Of a stretch of DNA of 7,625 bases, positions 1-6,011 are shown piece by piece. The stretch spans positions 1 to 7,625 of the forward strand of contig JACPZV010000322.1 in the NCBI GenBank assembly GCA_016195295.1, given 5' to 3'. This DNA comes from Acidobacteriota bacterium (GTDB taxonomy: Bacteria > Acidobacteriota > Vicinamibacteria > Vicinamibacterales > CAVVIG01). Under the pieces are notes generated by a model. That model ran no database searches and was not told where the DNA came from. It was given only the letters and a program-made list of their open reading frames with translations. The position numbers and the translations under genes are program-made. Positions within the stretch are counted from its first letter, which is position 1. The number at the start of each line of letters is the position of its first letter.

Positions 1-724
1 CGCCCCATCGGTGCGCGTCTGCTTCCCATGTGTCCGAGAAGCGTTCACCCGGTCCCGGGATGGTGCTGAACTTCCAGACCTGCTTTCCTGTTTTCACATC
101 GTAGGCCGCGACTTCGCCGCGGACCGCGCCGTCGCCGCCGGCGACGCCGATGAACACGAGCCCGTCGTAATACACGGGCGCCGCCGACGAGTACGCGGCC
201 CGCTGCGCGGTCGTCTGCGTCTGCCAGACGACGCGGCCCGTGTGCTGATCGAGCGCGATGAGCATGTTGTCGCGCCGGCCGAACATCACTTTGCCGTCGG
301 CGACGACAACGCCTTTGTTCGCGCCGGTCTTGCCTTCGGCCGATTCCGGGCGATAGCGCCACTTGACGTCACCGGTCTTCACGTCGAGGGCCAGCACGTT
401 TTTCGCGCCGGTCGAGACGTACATCACGCCATCGACCACGACCGGCGTGCCGTCGAGCGTTCCGCCCAGGCGAGGTTCTTCGACGCGCATGGACCAGACG
501 CCGCCCAGCTTCGTGATATTTGAGCGATTGATCTTGTTCAGCGCGGAGTAGCGCTGATTCGAATAGCTGCCGCCCGCGAGTGGAAAATCCTGCGTGGGTG
601 GTTTGTTCCAGTTCGGCGTGGCTGGACCCGCGGAATGCGTCAGCGCGACAGAGGCGAGGCACAGCGCCATCGCCATCAGCATGCCCGTCACCGTTCGGCC
701 GGACTCAGAGCGGAGTACACGCAT
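1..724 (-). CDS. PQQ-dependent dehydrogenase (quinoprotein), N-terminal part, runs off the left edge
   Basis: The frame is open from an ATG at 724 to position 1, giving 241 residues without a stop. Family members run to roughly 550-700 residues, so this is the N-terminal third to half. Residues 1-31 form a Sec-type signal peptide (Arg-rich start, then a hydrophobic core of Met, Leu and Ala), implying export to the periplasm. Quinoprotein beta-propeller signatures follow: NQRYSALNKIN (56-66), ALDVKTGDVKWRY (112-124), ALDQHTGRVVW (157-167), AYDVKTGKQVWKF (208-219) and TIPGPGE (221-227). The family oxidises alcohols or sugars with PQQ and passes electrons to the respiratory chain; the substrate here is unknown. 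The vicinal Cys-Cys of methanol/ethanol dehydrogenases is absent from this part, whose only Cys is in the signal peptide. A GGAGGT sits 5 bases before the ATG and fixes the start. The gene lies 74 bases downstream of the secreted protein gene on the same strand, probably in one operon. Confidence 0.9.
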   Translation of the reverse strand, partial: MRVLRSESGRTVTGMLMAMALCLASVALTHSAGPATPNWNKPPTQDFPLAGGSYSNQRYSALNKINRSNITKLGGVWSMRVEEPRLGGTLDGTPVVVDGVMYVSTGAKNVLALDVKTGDVKWRYRPESAEGKTGANKGVVVADGKVMFGRRDNMLIALDQHTGRVVWQTQTTAQRAAYSSAAPVYYDGLVFIGVAGGDGAVRGEVAAYDVKTGKQVWKFSTIPGPGERFSDTWEADAHRWG

Positions 725-769
725 GGCGAACCTCCAGGACGATCTCCAGCGAACGAGGCTCGCCTGAAG

Positions 770-806
770 GCTCGCCCTACTTCTTAGCAATGCTCGCCCT
801 ACTTCT
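770..806. repeat. Tandem 15-base direct repeat at the 3' end of the secreted protein gene
   Basis: GCTCGCCCTACTTCT occurs at 770-784 and again, perfectly, at 792-806, a period of 22 bases. The second copy covers the stop codon (799-801) of the secreted protein gene and the first lies in the spacer before the dehydrogenase. It looks like a small local duplication across the gene end. No function is evident. Confidence 0.6.
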
Positions 807-1722
807 CGCGAGTCTTCTGTTCTTCGGTGCGGGCCGCACGCAGAATGTTCATCAGCCCGTAGTTCCCCTCGTGACACGCGAACTCCAAGATCATGTCGCT
901 GGTGCGCGTCATGGTGAACGCGCCTGTCCACGGCCTGGTGAACGCCGTCGGGTCGTTGATCGTGAACTCGTACCGCAACTCGTCTGGGCCAGCGAGCGTG
1001 AAGCGCTCGACGACGCGCAGGTGCTCGTCGGATCCTCGGAAGCTAATGGACTCCGCGAAGTTCGTCGTCTCCACGGTGAGCGTGTCGCCGTCCCAGTGCC
1101 CGCGCGACGAACCGAGCCAGAACCGCATCGACGGCGACGGCGCGGGACGAGCGTCGAGCGCCACGATCCGCGCGTCGTGGATCATCTCGCTGAGCACGAC
1201 CACGGCGCCAGGCGTCTGCACGATCTGCATGTTGTTGTTGTAGGGACCCGGCAGCAGCGGCGGCCCCGCGCCGAAAACGATGCACCGCTCCTGCGGGCTG
1301 CGGTCCTCGGGGTTGTCGGCGGGGCTACTCTGTGCGCGCGCACGTCGCGCGGCCGCCCGGGCTTGCGCAGCCGGCGTCAGCGGCGGCACGCGACCGTCGG
1401 GCGGATCGATGATGAGCGACGTCCGCCGATCGGCGCCCACATGCTTCCCGTAGTCGAGCCACTCGGGCGCATGGACCGCGAGGACGTCGCCGCGCCGCTC
1501 GTCCGTGCGCCGCTCGAATGCCGCGGCCTCTTCAGCCGTGAGGAACGCCTTGCCCTCGAACTCCTTCGGGCGCTCGAGCGGCGTGGCCGAGCCGAAGTAC
1601 CAGTAGCCCTGCAGATCCGGATGGCCGTCCGGCGTGCGGGGCGGAGCCCAGGGGGCCTGGGCGCTGACGGCGACGGCGAGCGTGAGCGCGACAAGCGCAG
1701 ACCCAATGACACGAGCCTTCAC
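799..1722 (-). CDS. Uncharacterised secreted protein of the 'HPDLQGYW' type (common in Acidobacteriota)
   Basis: This is a 307-residue protein starting at GTG 1722, chosen because GGGGAGGTG lies directly upstream and because a clean signal peptide then begins at residue 1 (Lys/Arg, hydrophobic Ala/Leu/Val core, likely cleavage after VSA at about 21). The same frame stays open to an ATG at 1920, but that extension has no ribosome binding site and would bury the signal peptide. Landmarks of the mature protein are HPDLQGYW (34-41), FLTAEEAAAFE (60-70), an IDPPDGRVPPLT stretch (about 105-116), NNNMQIVQTP (162-171), EMIHDARI (179-186), GHWDGDTLTVETTNF (208-222) and FACHEGNYGL (281-290). I recognise this as a widespread exported family without a known function, often beside PQQ dehydrogenases and amidohydrolases. 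No catalytic site can be named with confidence, although the conserved His, Asp and Glu residues are compatible with metal or ligand binding. It is probably the first gene of an operon with the downstream dehydrogenase. Confidence 0.85.
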   Translation of the reverse strand: MKARVIGSALVALTLAVAVSAQAPWAPPRTPDGHPDLQGYWYFGSATPLERPKEFEGKAFLTAEEAAAFERRTDERRGDVLAVHAPEWLDYGKHVGADRRTSLIIDPPDGRVPPLTPAAQARAAARRARAQSSPADNPEDRSPQERCIVFGAGPPLLPGPYNNNMQIVQTPGAVVVLSEMIHDARIVALDARPAPSPSMRFWLGSSRGHWDGDTLTVETTNFAESISFRGSDEHLRVVERFTLAGPDELRYEFTINDPTAFTRPWTGAFTMTRTSDMILEFACHEGNYGLMNILRAARTEEQKTREK

Positions 1723-1744
1723 GTCCACCTCCCCGTGCGCCCCA

Positions 1745-1773
1745 ATACTTGGGCCGTTGCGACTGGTTGTCAA
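1745..1773 (-). promoter_or_regulatory. Candidate sigma-70-type promoter for the secreted protein/dehydrogenase operon
   Basis: On the minus strand a perfect -35 TTGACA (1773-1768) is followed, after 17 bases, by AAGTAT (1750-1745), which matches only 3 of 6 consensus positions. Transcription would start near 1738 and leave a short leader containing the GGGGAGGTG ribosome binding site before GTG 1722. The -35 is convincing and the -10 is weak. The rest of 1774-1959 holds no gene that I can support. A 6-bp inverted repeat, GTGGCG with 7-base loop and CGCCAC, lies at 1802-1820; it has no T-run, so it is not a convincing terminator for the NACHT gene that ends at 1960. Confidence 0.3.
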
Positions 1774-1959
1774 CAAGAGGCGAACGAGTCTCGCGGCCTC
1801 CGTGGCGCATAGTTCGCCACAACGCGACAAAGCAAGACCAATCCGGTGCCAACGCGGATAAGCGCCGCACTCACACGAGGGCCAGACACCTATGAAGTCC
1901 CGCATCTCGTGCCAGTCCAACGGCGAGCGTAACGAGACTCCAAATCGGTGTGTCGATCC

Positions 1960-4900
1960 TTAACTCGTCCAACTGAGCGTCAGGTTCAACTCATGTTTGA
2001 AGGATTCGTAGCGTGATCGGACCTGTTCCGGCGTGATGTTGAGTAGCCTCGAAGCCTTGTCAACCTGTGCGTCGGTTACTGGTTCCTGTGGGTCCCGCCA
2101 CGGATTGAAACCGTCCAAATCACGGGAGAGAAGACGTCGGTCCGAAATGTCTTTGCGTTGAGCATACGCACGAACGGCGGTTTGACGAACCTGAGCCTTT
2201 TCCGAGGTGAGGAGCCGAGCCCACGCCGCCATTCCTCTTGGTTCTCTCAAAGCGTGGAGTGCCACTGCTGCGGTTGCTCCTATGTCCACGTCTTGGTCGT
2301 CAAGCTTGGCCAGCAGGGGCGCGACGGCCTGTTTGTCGCCTAATTGCCCCAGCACTTCGATGACCTGCCTGCGGACTCCAGAGTCTTGATCGTCAAGCTT
2401 GGCCAGCAGGGGCGTGACGGCCTCTTTGTCGCCTAATTGCCCCAGCGCTCTGATAACGGTCGTGCGGACAAGGGGGCTGGGGTCGTTCAACTTCCGCGTC
2501 AGAGGCGACAGTGCTCGGGAATCTTTGCTGACGCCTAGAATGTAGGCTAGCCAAGCGCGCGGGTTAATCTCACCCTCGGGCGTAGCGTCCAAAGCTTGGC
2601 TCACCCGATTGACGTCGTCGCCCTTTGCTACCCAAACCCATTTACGTTCTTGGTTGGCAAAAGGAGGGGGGCTCAGGTTCCCAAGCGCTACGGTGGCAGC
2701 GTAGTTCACTTGATGGTCTATTTCCGTAAAGAGATCCAAGAGGATGGCGGGGAGATGCTCCACGGCTTCGAGGTTGCCCTCACTCGCCGCTGCCCCGACA
2801 GTAAACGCGGCGGACAACACCTCAAGCCGGTCGCCTGACCGAAGGCGTGCTTCGAGCTCAGTGAGAAATGTCTGTGTATCAATGCCAGATTTTCTCCGGC
2901 AATTCGCCTCAGCTTCTCCCCAGAGACTACCGACGCCTTGTCGTGTGCTTGTTGTCCGCTGACAGTACTCCTGGAATATCGACTTCTTGAGTTGCGGGGA
3001 CCATGCGCTAGCCGCAACCTCATTCGCCGCTCGACCAAGCGACGTCTTCTCCTCGTCTTGGCCTTCGTTCCTTCCAGCCTGGGCAGCGAACGCGCAAAGC
3101 ACTCGCTGTGCGATGGCCTCGCTGGCATTCGGTTCATCAGCGAGGCAAAGGGCGGCTAAGGCAACGCGTGGTCGAGCCGTCATGGCTGGATCCTCGCCAG
3201 TCATTGGGTTCAAGATGGCCAGGAGTACATCGTCCACATCATCGTCTTTGCAATCTGCGACGAGGAGTCGGAGAGCCTCGCGCCAGGATTCGGGTATTTC
3301 GGCCTCCGCTTCGCCTTTGGAGGGGGACGCTCCGCGGGGCCCAGCTCTTTCCACTGCACCGGCAAGCGGCGCCACCTGCTCGGCCAGCGATTTGGATTTG
3401 TCGCGGCCGGGATAACGACCATCGAGAAGCGCGCGGCCGGCGAGGAATTCCTGGAATGTCAGATGGCGGAATTCCCAAACGGGTTTCACTTGGCTCTCGT
3501 TCTTCTGCCAGATGCTACCGGACTTGATGAGGATGCTGGAACGCTCTTCCAAGTGCTTCAGAAACTCGCGCGGTTTTCGGCTACGAACTGCGCGAATGTT
3601 CGGATACTCGATGCGGAGGTTATCCAGCAAGTCGAGAACTTCCTCGTCGGTCAACTGTTGGACGCCACGCCGGCACATTTCGTAGGCGAGGTATTCGAGT
3701 TGGGGAATGGCTTCGTCTTCTTCAATGACCTGGTAACGTCTCGGATTCCAATTGAGCAATACCGAAACCGCTTCGGCGTAGAGTTTGGTCCGGCGGTTGG
3801 GCAGTTTTCCGACCTTGCGCTTGACCAAGGCCAGCGTCGTCAGCAGCATGGGATTGCCGGTAAGCCGTTCGATGCGGTCGCCGGAGTGCAGGGCTTCGAG
3901 CAATTCCTGGGCACGCTTAGCTTTTTCAGCAGAGGGCTGGTGCTGCTCGGTGACTTCCACCCAGCGCCTGGCGAAAAGGTCTTTGTCATTGCGGTTCAGT
4001 TCAGCGATAACGCCATGCTCAAAACCGGGGCCCATGCGGTAAGGCATGTCCCGGTAGCCGACGATGCGGGAGGTAACCACTATCGGCGCATCCGGGTAGC
4101 GCGCGGCGGTGCGCTCCAGTTCCTGGCAGAACATCATGCGTACTTGGGGATTCGTGATCTCGTCCAGACCATCTAGGAGCAGCAGGGCTTTGCCAGTGGC
4201 GATGCGGTCGAGAACAACGGCCCGCATGACGGCCGCCTCTGCCGGGAGGAGTTCCGTCTTGTTGAGGTGCTGAGTCAGAAAGTCAGTGAAGCAACGGCAG
4301 AGGTCCTCTTCGCCGAGATCGCGGCAACGAATGAGCACAGGAATCCAAGGCTGATTCGGCAGTGTGTCGGTATCGGGAACCTGGCTGAAAGCAGCGTCGC
4401 CTTTGTGCCGCAGGAGATAGACGGTGGCCATCCAGCGGAGCATTGTCGTCTTGCCGCCACCCGGGTCGCCGAGAACGACTAGTCGGCGGGACGCGCCCAA
4501 GCGTTCCCCGACGGGCGAACGCGGCTTCGTGCGGTTGGACCGGTCGGGTTCATCTGAGAGGAGATGGCCGGCTTCGCGATGGCGGCGGGTTTCGCGTTGT
4601 TCTTCCAATCTGGCCAGCGCGGTATCGTCGCCTTCGCCACGTTTGGTCGGCCCGACTTCGATGCGCAGCGGCATGTAGAGCTGGCGCAAGAGTAGTTGTT
4701 GCGTGGCAATTTGAACGTCACCCTCGGGCAGATTGCTCAGGTCGATGATGTCCCATGCGGCGAGCGCCTTATCGCAGTAGGTATTGAGGGCGGATGCTTG
4801 CTTCTCTGGGGAGTAGACGCCCACGGCTTCATCGGCCCGTTGTCGCAGCCCGGCAACCTGCTCGCGGAGGTAGTCGAGACTCAACTGGTGCCGCCAGTGG

Positions 4901-5364
4901 GCAAGGGCCGGATGCGCGAATACCACCTTATCCACTGCCTCAAAGTAGCGTGTCTTGAGAAACGTAATCTGTTCCTGGCTGGCACCGCCTTTGGCCAAGG
5001 CAGTTTCCATCGTCTGGAGAATGCGGCGCTTGACGGCGTTCCCTTCCTCTATAGCACCAGCCATCAGCCACTCAGCAAGGTCTGCCTGAAAAACTTCGTC
5101 GCTGAGGAGTTGCCAAAGCGGTTCTTCGTAAGGCGGGACGCCGAGTTGGGCGCGGTCGCGGACGAGTTCCGCGCAGGCCGCGCCGAGTTCGGCGCGAATC
5201 GAATGTGTCGAGGCGAGGGCTTTGCGCAAGGCCTCGTCCTTCTGGAGCGCCTCCCTAAGTTTCTGCTCTCTTGTTGCGGCAAGTGCAGCCGACCGCTCAC
5301 CGGCGGCGAGATTGAGCAGGTAACCGAGCAGGTTGGTTAGCAGAAGTTCGCCGATGACGCTCAT
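1960..5364 (-). CDS. NACHT-domain STAND NTPase with C-terminal HEAT repeats (bacterial NLR-like, probable antiphage defence)
   Basis: This complete 1134-residue protein has three parts. Residues 1-~290 are a helical region: a hydrophobic first helix (3-22), a charged coiled-coil-like stretch (31-75) and further helices, without a recognisable enzyme. The NACHT NTPase module follows: Walker A GDPGGGKTT (299-307, Lys305), Walker B ending LLLLDGLDEIT (394-404, with the NACHT-type D-G-L-D-E), a sensor-1-like VVTSRIVGY (429-437), LTGNPMLLTTL (501-511) and the EFRHLTFQEFLAGRAL motif (631-646) that closes such modules. From about 700 the protein is alpha-solenoid, with 31-residue HEAT units clearest at 958-1062. 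STAND NTPases of this type are cytoplasmic sensors that oligomerise after ligand recognition, and some bacterial NACHT proteins are proven phage-defence genes. Defence is therefore inferred here, and the effector activity is unknown. ATG 5364 is the only usual start codon before an upstream in-frame stop. The divergent neighbour is an MNT nucleotidyltransferase gene. Confidence 0.9.
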   Translation of the reverse strand: MSVIGELLLTNLLGYLLNLAAGERSAALAATREQKLREALQKDEALRKALASTHSIRAELGAACAELVRDRAQLGVPPYEEPLWQLLSDEVFQADLAEWLMAGAIEEGNAVKRRILQTMETALAKGGASQEQITFLKTRYFEAVDKVVFAHPALAHWRHQLSLDYLREQVAGLRQRADEAVGVYSPEKQASALNTYCDKALAAWDIIDLSNLPEGDVQIATQQLLLRQLYMPLRIEVGPTKRGEGDDTALARLEEQRETRRHREAGHLLSDEPDRSNRTKPRSPVGERLGASRRLVVLGDPGGGKTTMLRWMATVYLLRHKGDAAFSQVPDTDTLPNQPWIPVLIRCRDLGEEDLCRCFTDFLTQHLNKTELLPAEAAVMRAVVLDRIATGKALLLLDGLDEITNPQVRMMFCQELERTAARYPDAPIVVTSRIVGYRDMPYRMGPGFEHGVIAELNRNDKDLFARRWVEVTEQHQPSAEKAKRAQELLEALHSGDRIERLTGNPMLLTTLALVKRKVGKLPNRRTKLYAEAVSVLLNWNPRRYQVIEEDEAIPQLEYLAYEMCRRGVQQLTDEEVLDLLDNLRIEYPNIRAVRSRKPREFLKHLEERSSILIKSGSIWQKNESQVKPVWEFRHLTFQEFLAGRALLDGRYPGRDKSKSLAEQVAPLAGAVERAGPRGASPSKGEAEAEIPESWREALRLLVADCKDDDVDDVLLAILNPMTGEDPAMTARPRVALAALCLADEPNASEAIAQRVLCAFAAQAGRNEGQDEEKTSLGRAANEVAASAWSPQLKKSIFQEYCQRTTSTRQGVGSLWGEAEANCRRKSGIDTQTFLTELEARLRSGDRLEVLSAAFTVGAAASEGNLEAVEHLPAILLDLFTEIDHQVNYAATVALGNLSPPPFANQERKWVWVAKGDDVNRVSQALDATPEGEINPRAWLAYILGVSKDSRALSPLTRKLNDPSPLVRTTVIRALGQLGDKEAVTPLLAKLDDQDSGVRRQVIEVLGQLGDKQAVAPLLAKLDDQDVDIGATAAVALHALREPRGMAAWARLLTSEKAQVRQTAVRAYAQRKDISDRRLLSRDLDGFNPWRDPQEPVTDAQVDKASRLLNITPEQVRSRYESFKHELNLTLSWTS
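2179..2493 (-). repeat. HEAT-repeat array in the NACHT protein, with one near-identical duplicated unit
   Basis: Three consecutive 31-residue units start at residues 958, 989 and 1020 of the NACHT protein, with a partial fourth after 1051. Each carries the pattern K-L-x-D, then VR or an equivalent, then ALGQLGD-like and PLLA endings. At DNA level 2290-2353 and 2383-2446 match at 61 of 64 positions (differences at 2296, 2322 and 2331), offset by exactly 93 bases or 31 codons. HEAT units form an alpha-solenoid used for protein or ligand binding, so this is the likely sensor end of the protein. Confidence 0.85.
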
Positions 5365-5380
5365 GGCATTGTGCAGTCCT
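5361..5380 (-). promoter_or_regulatory. Ribosome binding site and two-codon mini-ORF overlapping the NACHT start
   Basis: The NACHT start codon has a poorly placed Shine-Dalgarno: AGGA at 5380-5377 is 12 bases away. The same AGGA is 7 bases, a good distance, from an ATG at 5369-5367 that opens a two-codon reading frame, ATGCCATGA, whose TGA (5363-5361) overlaps the NACHT ATG. Ribosomes could start at the mini-ORF, stop and restart on the NACHT gene, which would keep expression low. This coupling is inference; the spacing is directly visible. Confidence 0.3.
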
Positions 5381-5471
5381 AGATTAGCTTAATGTCCGTG
5401 GCGCCCATGCCCTCTTCGCCGATCGCCTCGGTCACTCCGTAGACGTCGAGGGAGCCGTGCGTGGGGCCAAT
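5379..5471 (-). pseudogene. Decayed N-terminal fragment of a Ser/Thr protein kinase (glycine-rich loop remnant)
   Basis: The minus-strand frame from 5471 to the TAG at 5381-5379 encodes a stretch that resembles the start of PknB-type kinases common in Acidobacteriota: IGPTHGSL, then VYGVTEAIGEEGMG, then ATDIKL. The usual family text is 'YEVTxxIGEGGMGEVYRATDTKL'. Against it, the fragment has lost the EVYR block (12 bases) and carries Glu for the second Gly of the loop, so the ATP-binding loop would not work, and it stops before the catalytic Lys. Nothing of the rest of a kinase is seen, and the NACHT gene starts only 15 bases further on. The frame is open back to an ATG at 5561, but residues before about 31 match nothing I know. 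It is most likely a gene remnant cut off where the NACHT gene now sits. A chance resemblance cannot be excluded without a search. Confidence 0.5.
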
Positions 5472-5480
5472 TTGTGCGTG

Positions 5481-5486
5481 ATTATA
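5481..5486 (-). promoter_or_regulatory. Candidate -10 box (TATAAT) for the NACHT gene
   Basis: A perfect TATAAT reads on the minus strand at 5486-5481, in a locally AT-richer part of the divergent intergenic region, about 117 bases before the NACHT start. No good -35 lies at 16-18 bases; the nearest candidates there are AGTCCG, CAGTCC and ACAGTC. A leader from here would include the kinase remnant. It is an isolated box, so support is modest. Confidence 0.3.
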
Positions 5487-5535
5487 CGGGCGGAGCGCAG
5501 CGCGGACTGTATTAACCTTAGTCCTGAGTAACGCC

Positions 5536-5559
5536 GAAGTGGCGAGTTTTTCGCACTTC
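5536..5559. repeat. Inverted repeat (possible operator or hairpin) in the divergent NACHT/MNT intergenic region
   Basis: GAAGTG-G-CG (5536-5544) pairs with CGCACTTC (5552-5559): an 8-bp stem with a one-base bulge around the loop AGTTTTT. It lies between the two divergent starts, upstream of the TATAAT box of the NACHT gene and about 80 bases before the MNT start, a reasonable place for an operator. It could equally be a chance structure. Confidence 0.3.
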
Positions 5560-5636
5560 ATCCCGCGTGTGGATTCCGCCCAGCGGCTCTCGCCCGCGGC
5601 CTTGGCGCAATCGAAGCCGAGTCGCTAGGATTAGCC

Positions 5637-5924
5637 ATGTCGATCGATACGCTCCACCCACACCGGCGAGCGATTCTCGAGCTGGCGACGCGCCATGGCG
5701 CGCGCAATGTCCGCGTGTTCGGCTCCATGGTCCGCGGAGAGGCTCGCCCGGATAGCGACGTCGATCTCCTCGTCGATATCGAACCGGGACGCACCCTCCT
5801 CGACGTGATCGCCCTCGAACAGGACCTCGAGGCACTGCTTGGACGACTTGTTGAAGTTCTGACGGACGGTGGCCTCAGTCCGTACTCGCAGCAGCGGATT
5901 CTCGCCAAAGCCGTCGCGCTATGA
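5637..5924 (+). CDS. MNT-type minimal nucleotidyltransferase, MntA-like antitoxin family
   Basis: This complete 95-residue protein has the size usual for the family. The nucleotidyltransferase signature is intact: GSMVRG (29-34) followed by SDVDLLVD (40-47), whose Asp41 and Asp43 are the metal-binding pair of the G-S-x(10)-D-x-D fold. The C-terminus has the typical SPYSQQRIL (81-89). Family members normally sit directly before a HEPN toxin gene; the characterised MntA inactivates its HepT partner by adding AMP to a tyrosine near the HEPN active site. AGGA (5627-5630), 6 bases before ATG 5637, supports the start. The stop codon forms an ATGA overlap at 5921-5924, the junction expected for a coupled partner gene, but no intact HEPN frame follows. 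The gene is divergent from the NACHT gene (272-base gap) and convergent with the DUF433/DUF5615 pair. With its partner lost, its current role is unclear. Confidence 0.9.
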   Translation: MSIDTLHPHRRAILELATRHGARNVRVFGSMVRGEARPDSDVDLLVDIEPGRTLLDVIALEQDLEALLGRLVEVLTDGGLSPYSQQRILAKAVAL

Positions 5925-5957
5925 AGGACGGCCTACCTCAACGACCGGATTCGCTAG
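5921..5957 (+). pseudogene. Probable remnant of a HEPN (HepT/DUF86) toxin gene after the MNT gene
   Basis: An ATG at 5921 overlaps the MNT stop (ATGA), the usual MNT/HEPN coupling. From that ATG the frame gives only 39 residues with no HEPN likeness. If the single base G5930 is ignored, the text becomes MKD followed by AYLNDRIR and a TAG at 5955-5957; this matches the way HEPN partners begin (a few residues, then a Tyr-Leu-x-Asp-Ile helix). So one inserted base and one in-frame stop would explain a dead toxin gene. The frame continues after the stop as DATLRL and then loses resemblance, and the convergent DUF5615 gene ends at 6012, leaving no room for the usual 110 or so residues. The evidence is short, so the call is tentative. 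Confidence 0.4.
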
Positions 5958-6011
5958 GATGCCACGCTGCGTCTCCCTCGTGGCGCGGACCTAGGATTGC
6001 CAAGCGGTCAG

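Noticed and set aside
580..1812. Long plus-strand frame of 410 codons
   Set aside because: It is antisense to the secreted protein gene, its product is Arg-rich low-information text with no family likeness, and it arises from the high-GC codon pattern of the minus-strand gene.
1802..1820. Hairpin GTGGCG/CGCCAC as terminator of the NACHT gene
   Set aside because: The stem is only six base pairs, no T-run follows, and it lies about 140 bases after the stop.
1723..1920. N-terminal extension of the secreted protein to an ATG at 1920
   Set aside because: There is no ribosome binding site for it, the extension has no family likeness, and a strong site plus signal peptide place the start at GTG 1722.
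2290..2446. Repeat pair considered as a CRISPR or other non-coding repeat
   Set aside because: The period is exactly 31 codons and lies in frame within HEAT units of the NACHT protein.
3463..4176. Plus-strand frame of 237 codons inside the NACHT gene
   Set aside because: It mirrors the NACHT coding strand and has no recognisable motif, whereas the minus strand encodes continuous NACHT motifs here.
5379..5561. Complete 60-codon small gene upstream of the NACHT gene
   Set aside because: Its second half looks like a damaged kinase loop and its first half matches nothing; a remnant is the simpler explanation, although a real small gene is not excluded.
5518..5908. Two minus-strand frames overlapping the MNT gene
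   Set aside because: They are antisense to a clearly recognisable nucleotidyltransferase and have Arg/Ser-rich products typical of shadow frames.
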